DNA of 64,000 nucleotides. It comes from Eutreptiella sp. 'Long Island Sound 2002'. Its lineage: Eukaryota; Euglenozoa; Euglenophyceae; Eutreptiales; Eutreptiaceae. Below the pieces are notes generated by a model, which was given only the letters and a program-made list of their open reading frames with translations, did not search any database and had not been told where the DNA came from. Position 1 is the stretch's first letter; each line of letters starts with the position of its first letter. The translations under genes were made by a program, and so were the position numbers. The stretch is from positions 2,604,001-2,668,000 of the forward strand of contig OZ038385.1 in assembly GCA_964036045.1 (NCBI GenBank). The letters run 5' to 3'. Below, piece by piece: positions 32,576 through 42,198 of this stretch.

Positions 32576-34515
32576 CTGGGTGCCGCCGGCGTACAATACA
32601 CCTTTGGCCCTCAACGAGGGCGCTGCTCTCCACGATGCTGTTGGCAGATTCTAACAGCGAGGACACTCTCTATCTGCGGCCTGCTACACGCCGCACTCCA
32701 CGGCCTTGGCGCCCACGATGTGACTGGAACGTCCAGCCACGAGGGGCGCTGATGACAGCGCTTGGGTCGCACAAATAAATCTAGGAGCCTTGCATGACTC
32801 CGACTACATGCCTGAGATGCGCACATGCAAACATGCAAAGAGTGCTACAAGAAAAATGCGCTGCACTGTCATCGCCAAATTTAATATTATAAAATATATC
32901 CTCAAAAAACATTGAAATCCTTAAAAAAAGCCTCCAGCACGCATTTAAAGCATGCTGGTCTTCTCTGTCCTCTGGCGTCAGCGAGGCTTTGTGCTGAGCA
33001 CTTAGCGCGTGCCGCTCCGCGCTGTTCTCTGAACAAAGACAGCGTTGGGCACAGGGGCCCCAGCTGCACCAGAGCGAGGCCTGCACCTGGGGATGGTCAG
33101 GTTGTGTCAGCATCAGCAGCTCTGGCTGTTCTCCTGAGGGGTGTGTGTAGCAGGTGGGCTGGACTACGCCCTCTGCTCTAAGAATGTTTTTCAGAGAACA
33201 GCGCGTGCTGCTGAAGTGGAGCGCGAGCACACTGCAGTGCCCCAAAGTCACCTGATTCAAAGAGACAGCCCAGCAGTTAATCCGAGCTGCAGGAGAGCTT
33301 TAATTGTTCCGTTTCCGCCTTTTTTTAATAGCTGTGATCCGTATTTATTATTATTATATTATAGTTGGCGCTTTGAATGTTGCTGATTGGCGCATTTTGC
33401 ATTCCAGACATATGAGTGTATCTGTCGGGGCCCATACAAGGCCCGCAGATTTATTTGTGCATCAGTGCCAGAAACGGTGCTTCAAAAATCATCGCCAAGT
33501 TCAAGAGGCGGCGCAGCGCTGCCAGCAGCGTGCTCCCTCGCTTTCGGATGCATCCACAGCATCCTGGAGGAGCCTGCTCCCTCATGGGGTGCCAGTGGAG
33601 AGTGCCCTGCATCGTGGAGACCAAGGACCCGTTGTGAGATCGCCACTAAGGAACAGTGGCGCTGTATATCCAATCAAGGATCAATGCAGCTGGTCTGCAG
33701 CTGCCGTTGACAGCTGCGTGCGACGTCCGCAAAGAGGTTTGAGCCTGCGGAAGCACTGTGTTTTCAGGAAAGTTTGGACCTCATCGGCTTTCTTGTGTTT
33801 TGTGCGACTGTGCGTGTTTTTGTGCGACTTTGTGCGACGGATCAGATTGGCAGCCTCACGGATTTAGCAAAGTTGGTGCCAAGATGGATATCAAGGAAAG
33901 AAACAAAGGGTCAAAAGAGATTTTGTATTTGAAATTTGATAGCCAGATTTGGAGATGTTTATTATAAAATTTTACATCACAAGTGAGGCTCAAGGCATCA
34001 GCAGCAGGGGTAAGTAACAAGCAGGATGCAAAACAAGTCAAGCAAAAGCAGAGGAAACCAAAGAGTTAAAGTATTTGCAGCAGCATGGTCAAGCGAAAAC
34101 CAAGAAACAAAGGATTCGTAAATTGGACTTCTACGAACCTGCTTCAAAATAAATCTGGCAGCTCTGTCGCAGGCAGAGCCACTTCTACGCCCTGATGGCA
34201 CGATTTCGTCGAAAGAAAGATCTGGGTGCTACAGTCTCGGAAGGAAGGACTACGAAAAGCGAGGCTGCAGCTTTGAGGGAAGAATCAAACCAGTTGCTCC
34301 CCACCGACGCAGTTTGGAGCGAAGCCTCCACCTGGGGATGTTCAGTTTGTGTCAGCATCAGCAGCCCTGCCTGTTCTCTTGAGGGGTGTGGGTGTAGCAG
34401 GTGGGCTGGACTACGCCCTCTGCTCTAAGAATCTTTTTCAGAGAACAGCGCTTGCTGCTGAAGAGGAGCGCGAGCACACCGCAGTGCCGCAAAGTCACGT
34501 GATTGAAAGAGACAG

Positions 34516-35102
34516 TAAGAAAACGTATATTTCCCTGCCAAAAGGTTAGCTTTAGTTGTTATAAAGAGGCCTAGAGGCAACACTCATCCTCATCTTATTA
34601 TTGGCCTATCCAAAAAGGGGTGACAAGGCATTTTGACCTATAAAACCAAACATTGAGCTTTGGACGTTGTGTGGACCCCTGACCCCCCAACTGATTGATC
34701 TAGTACACCATTTCCTGGACTGACTGAGGCGATGACATTGATCCAGAGCCTATATATTTTCTATGTTTCCTCATGAATGCTTAGCTATCCTAGTGGTATG
34801 CACCCTAGGGGGCTGTGGCACCTGTTTTTGAGAGGTTCTGGGTTCAGGCCCCAGTCAGCCTAGCTAAGTAGGATTATCCCATGTGACATGGTAGTGACCT
34901 CATCGCCACAAGCCATGCCACCTCAGCACCTATGGGACCCAAAACAAAGAGTGCACATCTCAGGATGGCACTATATGGAGTGTGAGCCCTTGGGGCAGTT
35001 TCTGGTAGCAAGAGGCAGACAGCCTCTGAGTGCCGGCAGCAACCCCGTGCCGTACACCCAGCGCGCCGAGAACTGTCCTGAGCAAGAAGGGCGAAGAGAA
35101 AT
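34516..35102 (+). other. Leader or LTR-like region of the old host retroelement, non-coding
   Basis: AT-richer than what follows. No gene. Carries the tRNA-like segment at 34,780-34,862. It may be the leader or LTR of the retroelement whose gag starts near 35,103, but no partner LTR is in the window. Confidence 0.35.
34780..34862 (+). repeat. tRNA-like segment (possible SINE head)
   Basis: An A-box-like TAGC...TAGTGGTATGCACC near 34,783-34,804 is followed at tRNA spacing by a T-arm at 34,838-34,854: CTGGG stem, TTCAGGC loop, CCCAG stem, also a B-box. The acceptor stem is not convincing, so a tRNA pseudogene or SINE is more likely than a working tRNA. Confidence 0.45.
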
Positions 35103-35575
35103 ATGGACACCAAGGACACTGCCGAGACGACAGCGCCCTCAGTGGCACCAGCCAAGCCAGCGGCAGCGCCCAAACCTGCTGGTGCCTGTACCTTCAGTGC
35201 CCTTACGTGGGCTGAGGGATGATTCTCTGGATGGCTTGGGAGTTGCTTTCAGTGGTCTATCTGTGGGAGGACCTGAAGGCAAAGAGAAGGAGAAGGAGAA
35301 GCAAGCAGTGGACAGCTAGGGGAGTCAAAGAGGCATACCCTGGAGATGGATACGGACCACCTGACGAAGCGCCCTTCGAGGACACACCTGAGGAGAGCGC
35401 CCCGAGCGCCTCTGATCTCCCTGCAGTACCCTCTCCAACAACCACTACACTCCCAGTCGCACATCCAGCTACATCCTCACCCACAACCACTCCACCTATG
35501 GCTGAGATTCCAGGCTTTACTGGAATGCCTTACCCCACCTATGGTCTGACTCTAGACGCCACTCTGCCAACTATG
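35103..35575 (+). pseudogene. Old retroelement gag-like gene, piece 1
   Basis: An ATG at 35,103 opens an Ala/Pro/Lys-rich stretch of 39 codons. Apparent frameshifts near 35,215 and 35,320 move the protein-like sequence through the other two frames. The last ~85 codons (Pro/Thr/Ser-rich, ending LDATLPTM) run to the LINE insertion. Piece 2 continues in phase after the 11-bp TSD. The family is inferred from piece 3. Confidence 0.6.
35565..35575. repeat. TSD of truncated LINE, left copy (TGCCAACTATG)
   Basis: Repeated exactly at 38,193-38,203. Joining the flanks restores one open frame of the host gag. Confidence 0.88.
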
Positions 35576-38192
35576 AGGTTTGAGGTTTGATTTTGCGGGT
35601 ACTAGACGCCTTTCGGCCCCGGGGGGCCACCTCGTCGGGCCAGGTGATATCCTCCCCACCGGGTCCTAGTGGGGGGCCCTCCAAGACGCACCTGCTGCCT
35701 GGTGGCGGAGTTCCCCGGGTTCACAGACCTCGGAGCCCCGTCCTTCCCCGGCTTCCCCGTTTCGCCACTCCCCGGTCAGTGCATCAATTGGCAGCCGTGG
35801 CTGCAGGCGCTTACCCACTGCGTCGCCCCCCTAATGCGTGGTCGCCCGGGGCGCCGGCGCCGCCGGGCCCGCGCTACTGGCTTGTCGCCAGTGGGACCCC
35901 CTTGGGCTGGCGCGGAGGCTGCCTAGCCCAGGGGTTGGGGCGTGGCGCTTTGCGCCACTACTGCCTTGGCGGGTGCAGTGCCCCGTCTGTGTGTGCGCGG
36001 CGCTCGCGGCCGGTTCGGGGGGCTCGGGCCGGTACCTGGTGTTGTGTCTCTCTCGTTTCCCCCTCCCCGCCCCACGTGTTCCGCGCTGCGTGTGGCGGGC
36101 CGTCCCGTCCGGGTGTCCCTTACCCTCGCTCGCTGGTACGCCATTCCACGCGGTCTGTGCGTTCCGCGCGCTCGGTCCGGTTGCCCTTCTGGTAGTCCCC
36201 GCCTGTCCCTTTCGTGTGTGTGCGCTCGCGCTCTCGCGGCGTCCGCTCCCCCCCCACCTGGGTGGTGTGGCGTGCGCACCTCGCGTGGTCCCGGCACTGG
36301 GCGCTGGTCGGGCCGTTCCACGTGGTCCGTGCCCCCCCGCGTGTCCTGCCCCGGTCCCTTGCTCCGTCTGGCGTGCTTGGGGGGGGGGCGGTCCGGTCCC
36401 GGTTCCCCCCTACTTGGCTTGGGGTTGTGGGGGTGGCGGCAGGGCGTCCCCGGGGGGGGTGCCTTCTACCGTTGCGAGGGGCGTCTGGGGTCATGCGCTC
36501 CCCCTCCCCCGACTGCCCGCCCACTGGGCGGGCTGTCGGCGTCCGCAATCCACGTGTTGTGGGCGCGGGCGTGCGGGTGTGGGGGCCCTGCTCTGTCCCC
36601 TCGGCCGGCACGCCCTGTGGGGGCTGCGCGCCGCGGGGCGGGTCCGTGGCGTTCTTGTGCTGGGGGGCAGGCTGGGGGGGGGGGGTGCGCCGTATCCCCC
36701 GGTTGTGCGGCCGGGGGGGGGGCCTGTAGGGCGGGGGGTCGCTCTGCCTCATTCCGTCCCTCTGCCTTCCCTGGGCAGGCAACAAAGAGGGTGTCACTGG
36801 CGTTGTGCTGTCCATGGGGGGCGTGGCACCCCATACCACTCCGGTTCGTGCTCATCAGGCTTCTCTGGGTACAATCTGTGCGGCCTCCTGGCGCGTAGGC
36901 GCGGGCTCGCTCGTTCTTCGCGGCCCCCATGGGAGCCGGCGGCTGGGGCAGGGGGGGCGGGTTGCGCTCCGGCTCCTCTCTCGGGCGGGGGGGGGACCAT
37001 CCCCCCTGCCTAGGGGGGTGGGGGCCGGGGCCCCCGCGGCTTGCGGGCCGGTGCGGGGGCGGAGGGGGGGGTGTCGCGCCGCGGCCTCCCTGCTCCCATT
37101 CTGGGCGGCGGCCTGCGGTACTCAATCCTGGCCCCCTTCGTGTCGCCGGCGCGCTCCCTTCCAGCGTGCGCGTGCGGTCGCGGCCGAAGTGCCATCCCGG
37201 GGTGGGGGGGGGTGAGGGGCGGCCTGTGGGCCGCTCCCCGGGGGCCCTTGCAGACCTGCCCCCCCCTCTGCCCTTCCTGAGTGGGCTGTGGTCACGGGAG
37301 GGTCATGTGGGGCGCGGCCTCCATACTGTTCCGTTGTGCGCGTTGCTCCGGCACGCCAGTGTGGGCTCGCGGGAGCAGGTCCAGCCGCCGCTCCCCCCAC
37401 CGCGTCGCCGTCCCTTCTGGGGGGGGGGGCGCCCCCCCGGCTCCGGGGGGGCGGAGGGCCGCGCCTGTGGCTCCCCAGCCTGGGGGGGGTGCGGGGGGGG
37501 GGGGCTGGGGGGGCCGCCCCCCCGCCCGCTCTCGGGCCTGAGTGGGAGGGGGGGGGGGGAGTGGGGGGGGCCCTCTGGTCCCCTGGCGACGCCTCCTGAC
37601 GGCCGGGGGGGGGGGGGCGGCATGGCAGTCCCGGCCCCGGGGGCCAGCCATCGGCTGGGGGGTCGCGCCCTTCCCCCGCCCCCCTCTACCTAGAGCCGGA
37701 CCCCCGTGCAGGCCAGCGCTGGGGCCCCTCATCTCCCCAGCCGTTGTCGCGCGGCGCTGGCCGGCCGGGGGCGGCCGTGAGGGTTAGCGGTCAGTGGTTA
37801 GCGGGCTGCGGGGCAGCAGGTTCCCCCCCGCGCTCGTTGTCTCCACCCTCCCTCCCGCGGGAGGTGGCACGCTCTCATGCGTCGTGCCGTACCGTGGGGG
37901 GGGCGTGGGTCGGGGGGCCCAGCTCCCCCCCCCACTCTCTCGCATCCGCCGTCCGGGCCATCACCTGCGCCGCCGCTTGTGTGGGGGCTGGGGCTGTGGC
38001 GGCGGCGGGTTGTGCCGGCGGCAGCGCCAGTGGGCGAGGGCGCTGCGCAAAGCCCGGGGGAGCCAGTTGTTGGCGTCCGCATCCGTGATGCGGAGCACCG
38101 CTCCCCCTTCCAGGAAGGCTGGCCACGTCGGCTCCCCGTCGGGCCACGCCGCCCGGATCACTGATCTGAGGACTCTCTCATGGTCCTCTCGG
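35576..38192 (-). mobile_element. 5'-truncated LINE fragment in host gag
   Basis: Bounded by an 11-bp TSD. The left (3') end begins AGGTTTGAGGTTTG on +, so the element RNA ends in (CAAACCT)2, reminiscent of the (ACCT)4 tail of the big LINE. Most of the 2.6 kb is extremely C-rich in element orientation, with many long G runs on the + strand (for example 37,420-37,620). Only the last ~77 codons of an ORF remain at the right end. All the long frames on + here are compositional artefacts. Confidence 0.82.
37961..38192 (-). pseudogene. C-terminal remnant of a LINE ORF
   Basis: About 77 codons from the truncation point to a stop at 37,961, with a possible small fold (GEPTWPAF..NNWLPRALRSALAHW) followed by a Pro-rich, Arg-rich tail. 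The layout is like the end of ORF3 in the large LINE, but I see no clear sequence match. The apparent start at 38,293 lies in host DNA and is not real. Confidence 0.4.
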
Positions 38193-38725
38193 TGCCAACT
38201 ATGGCAACTGCAGTCAGCGAACCAGTGGCATCCAGCTTCACCTACACCGGTGCGCCTGAGCCTGTGCCGCGCCGCTATGAGGATGTCTATCACAGACCCG
38301 CGGCGGGCGTGTACATGACTTGGATACCTGGCTATGCGGCACCCGAACCTGGCTACACTATGCCAGTACCTGGTTTCACTTCCCTGAGTGGCCTACGTGG
38401 CCCTTAGTCTCTTGGTGGAGGGAGTAGAGGATCTGGAAGATCCTCCAACAGCTCCCTGACTCGGTCGGAGATTAAAGAGGCTCTCCGAGGAGCCACCTCT
38501 GAACCTGTTGATGATCTCACTCAAGAGATTCGGGCTAAACTGGAGCCCCTGATTCCTGCCCAAGCGTCACCTACCATCGTGGGAGTTTTACCTCACCGAG
38601 TACAAGCCAATCACCTGGTGGCGGGGTTGACAAACACCCTCGGAACCCTGAGGAGCCGACCGATGCCAACCCCTGCTGTGATACCGAGAAGCCCTTTCAT
38701 ACCAAGAACGGCCCAGCCCCCCTAC
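38193..38725 (+). pseudogene. Old retroelement gag-like gene, piece 2
   Basis: Continues piece 1 in phase after the LINE. Begins at the second TSD copy. Tyr/Pro-rich, then an in-frame TAG at 38,405-38,407, after which the same frame stays open (SLTRSEIKEALRGATSEPVDD...) to the chromovirus border. It joins piece 3 in phase across the CTAC duplication. Confidence 0.62.
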
Positions 38726-41700
38726 TGAAGCGGTACCCAGAACCTATGGCCCATGGCCCGGAGGCCTGTGAGCCGTCACACCCGTGCGGAAGCTGTTGAC
38801 ACTGGCTGTCAGCGGGATATCCCTGTTCTCTAACCCGCGAAATCTGGAAACCAATTTCTACCCAAGAAATCGATTTAGAATTACCATAATTTCATTGTCT
38901 TAGGCGATTTTCAGTCAGAAATCGGTGAAATACCCGATTTCTACCGCGATTTCTAATTGTCGTGTAATCGCCGCCTGATGTCCCCTGTTCGCGCGCTTTC
39001 CTCGCTTCTCCGTGGCGAGTTTTGTGAGGGATTTTTCTCGAGTACCTTTGAGGTTCTAAGAGAACTTAAGGGCTGAATCTAGAGGGTTTTGAATGTACTT
39101 TCATCTGGTGTGTTCACCAGAATTTTTCGCTGTTGCGTCTTCGAGAAAATCAGCGCGCAAGCTTTTCCGTCGATCGCTCGAACTCATGGTTCTCAAGGAC
39201 CATGAGTTCGGACAGAACCCTACATTCCCCCCCTATGCCTTTCCTCCATGCCCCTTTCGGGTGGGCATATCACTTTGTATAGGGAAGCGGGCAATGGCGG
39301 TGTTTTAGGCAGCCTATGGGTTTCGCAAACCCAAGTCGTTTGCGTGCGCAAACGCTAACTTTGTGGCCTTGTGAGCATGAACATTAACAACCGAAAACAA
39401 TGCTCACAAGACCAAGAGCCCTAGGCCCTTTTCGTTCTTCGAGCCAATTCAACGATGGCTCCACGCAATTCAATGCGTACCAAAAGTCTATTTTTGAAAG
39501 AGGGCAAGTATTGGTCGAAAATTACGCCAAAATGGCCAACCCCCCGAGGCTCGTACTCGAAGCCTATGGGGAGTTGAGCCTCGAATCAAGGCAATATGTA
39601 AAGTAGAGACCACGGAGGACATCGTGGATGGCTTGGTTGATTTTTACAAACTTGTCATCTATTTTATATAATTTCGCCTTGTGAGCACGCGTGCCATACT
39701 GCCTCTTTGCACACGTGCTCATATCCAAGCACTAATGACACGAGTGGGCGGATACAATCTAACCATAGTGGGCATATTTGGAGGCACCTAGTATGGGCCT
39801 ACTCCAAGAACGTTTACTCATATTTTTGCTCCTCAAGGTCCCAAAGATATGTTCATGCCAATACCGCCGATATATGCACTTTTTCCCATAAATAGTGTGC
39901 TTCAAGGATTGAGGTGTTAAAAATGCTTCCATTATGCTTTGAACCTCAACCCTTGTTGCAAAAGGGAAGCAAAGCTTCGGTTTGCATCCATGCAAAGGCT
40001 CAAGGCTCCTTTCTCTTGTGATACGGAGATACGATTTTTGGAGGGACCACTTTTGGGTGAGTTTTGGCCGTTTTGCCCAGAATGGCCACAAACCCCTTCT
40101 CCCCCTGATTTTGCCCCCGAGGTTGCGTGCGCCACTTGACCAAGGGTAAGGGCAATTCGAAGAGGGCACATAAACCCGCATTGAATGGGGTGTTTCCCCA
40201 TGTGGCCTCTTCTCTTGAAGGGAGAGTTGTGAGTCACCCAATTTGGGGTATGTTGCCATTCACCCTCATTTGTGTGTCACCTTCTCCCCAACAGAGAAAA
40301 TAGCTAGAGGCGACCATGAGGGTTGGCAAGCGGCATATATTGGGACCTAAGTCCCATATGTCTATAGCAGCTTTGGTGGAAAGGATCCTCGCCGTAGCCA
40401 TGGAGATATGGAATCATGAGTGTGGGCCCTTTTGGCCAAATTTCGCTGTTTTTGCCATTGTATGCCATATTGGAATTACCATATCTCCATGGGGCACGGG
40501 ATCTAGCCAGAAAGAAGGAGGAATATTGTAGCATATGACCGAGGGTTGAACGCCATTGAGCTTCGTATTTGCTCCTCCTGCTCATCCGGAGTTATTCAAC
40601 TTTTGGTGCAATCCATGATCTCCCCCTTTGCACCGCATGCTGCTTTCTGCCCCATCCGCGTGTTCATCCCCTCGATGAACAGCAAGCAGCCAGTGTGACA
40701 GCAAGCCATAACCCAGAGCATGGGACCAAAGGGGATATCAAGGGTTGTGAATCAAGGCTTGGCGCGTCAATATCGCCAAGGTTTCCTACCCTGGACGGTC
40801 GACCGAGACGACCGATTTTGCCATTTTGGCAGTTGTTGACCCAATTTGGATTGTCACCACGCCGAATGGCATGGAGATCTTTGGAAGCCAGAGACATGAG
40901 AGTCTTCGTTGGACTCCCAGTGGATAGCATATGGAATGGCGGATCCGATCTCCAAGCCGGCGTGGAGATATACCACCAGGGATACCCCCGATTTTGACTC
41001 ATTTTGAGCAGCCAAAATGACCCCCTTTTGGGACCCCAATTTCGCCCCCCCCGTGAAGTCAATTGGAGGCCCCATATCTCTATGCCCATGAAAGGTCCGG
41101 ACTCGATTTCAAGTTGTGCACTCAGATATGGGTCCTAGGTCCTGCTTCCTATCCTGTGAGCCATTGGCCGTGCCCTGGCCGGGCGAATCACCCGTGGGGA
41201 TGACGCCAATTTTGGTGATTTTGGCATCATGACCCCACTTGATGAACCCGTGGTGCCCTGATGCCGAGAGCTCAGAGGGAACCAGGTTGGGTGAGGACTT
41301 CAGAGTGTTTGTACGCGAAGCGCATAGGGTCAGTTGCCTCGTCACTGCCTCTGGCGGGTCCGGACAAGGGGTCAATTTGGGAGTTTTTGGAGCTAATATC
41401 AGTTTGGGCTGAAACAGCCCGTTTTCAGCTACCAACTCCTAGGGGATAATGGCGGGGCCTTATCTCGGGCTCAGAGGAGAGATGGGACCTGCCGTTGAGG
41501 GAGCATAGTGAGCCACTGTCGGTCGGCCTTGGAGCCACTTGGTCTGGACTGAATAGGGCATGGGTTGTGTTTGAGCCTCCGCCCCTGCCAGCCACTGAGA
41601 GGGTCGGACCTGGGATTGGGACATGAGTTGGGACTGACTGTCTTTTGTCCTGTGATGCCCTTACCCGAGTCCAGTCTTAACCCCATGTGTACATATCCTG

Positions 41701-41875
41701 ATGTGTTGCTGTACATACGTCTGTTCCCTTGTTTCAGAGTGGCAAGGATCCTGAAACGCTTTGTCACATGACACGAGCGTAATGATGCCCCTGTGAGCGC
41801 AGTGCTTTGCCTGCCTCCTTGCTTGTGCGTGTCACCGCAGCGTCCCGTGGCCAGGCCCCCCACGGGAACGCGTCA
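38726..41875 (+). repeat. 5' LTR of chromovirus copy 2 (~3.15 kb)
   Basis: Aligns with 53,011-55,604 and 60,362-60,849. Contains ~130 bp near 40,425-40,555 absent from the 3' LTR. Lacks ~65 bp present in the 3' LTR near 60,455-60,520. Several hairpins and repeated CGATTTCTA motifs lie in 38,860-38,970. The unoccupied transposon site GGGGATAATGG is at about 41,450. Confidence 0.93.
39179..39210. repeat. Conserved LTR hairpin
   Basis: CGAACTCATGGT, an 8-nt loop, then ACCATGAGTTCG: a perfect 12-bp stem, kept unchanged at 53,463-53,494 in the 3' LTR. Confidence 0.8.
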
Positions 41876-42198
41876 AAAGCGTTTCACCGCCGGGGGGTTA
41901 CCCAGCCCCCGCGTGCCACTCGGGGCCTACGAGGGGTACGAGCAGCACCCCGACCCAGAGGATTCCAAGACCATCACAGAGCCTGCAGCGCCGCCCAGAG
42001 CATCGCCTTGAGCGACCAAGGAAGCGCCGCGACCGTGAAGGAGGTGGACAGACCAGGACTCCCACACCAGCGAGTCCCATCGGCCGACCAGTACCGGCCG
42101 CACTCCCAGTCGCGTCACCCACCTCCACAACCACACCGGAGCAACCGCTTCAACAACCACCACCAACGACCTCAAGACCGAGTACGCCCCCCGCTGCC
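41876..42198 (+). other. Leader between 5' LTR and first ORF of copy 2
   Basis: Starts AAAGCGTTTC right after the LTR. I do not recognise a primer-binding site matching a common tRNA 3' end. The frame of the next ORF is open through the whole leader but contains no ATG. Confidence 0.6.

Larger units (their letters stand above)
28221..33071 (-). mobile_element. Non-autonomous LTR element A (TRIM-like; 967-bp LTRs, ~238-bp core)
   Basis: Two direct repeats, 28,221-29,187 and 29,426-33,071, are each 967 bp once the nested element B is removed. They begin TG/TC and end CA and are flanked by GAGC. The core between them holds no gene. The orientation is deduced from a purine tract on the - strand (GGGAGGGGCG) directly before an LTR start (TGATGCAG) at 29,187. 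The element sits inside one 1.26 kb array unit. It must be mobilised by proteins made elsewhere. Confidence 0.8.
29426..33071 (-). repeat. LTR of element A (5' LTR), split by element B
   Basis: Left part 29,426-29,900, right part 32,580-33,071. The first ~14 bases are diverged from the other LTR, so the start may be off by a few bases. Confidence 0.78.
23745..34515 (+). repeat. Tandem array of ~1.26 kb units (about 4.7 units), interrupted by LTR element A
   Basis: The marker GAGATCGCCACTAAGG recurs at about 23,760, 25,011, 26,275, 27,555 and 33,639. Subtracting the 4.85 kb insertion between the last two gives a constant period of 1.23-1.28 kb. Units are roughly 90-95% alike by eye. Each carries the same short frames, for example a 187-189 aa frame at 24,677, 27,216 and 33,304, and a Lys/Gln-rich 70-aa frame at 24,106, 26,621 and 27,901. 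These recur because the DNA recurs. Stops break some copies, and I do not call them genes. A (GTGCGACT)-type run and an AT-rich (TATTAT)n patch lie in each unit. The left end is cut inside a unit against the copy 1 LTR. The right end stops at AGAGACAG (34,515). Confidence 0.85.

Noticed and set aside
35587-38088. Several 200-390 aa frames on both strands
   Set aside because: GC-extreme homopolymer-rich LINE 3' UTR. No protein-like composition, and they overlap in several frames.
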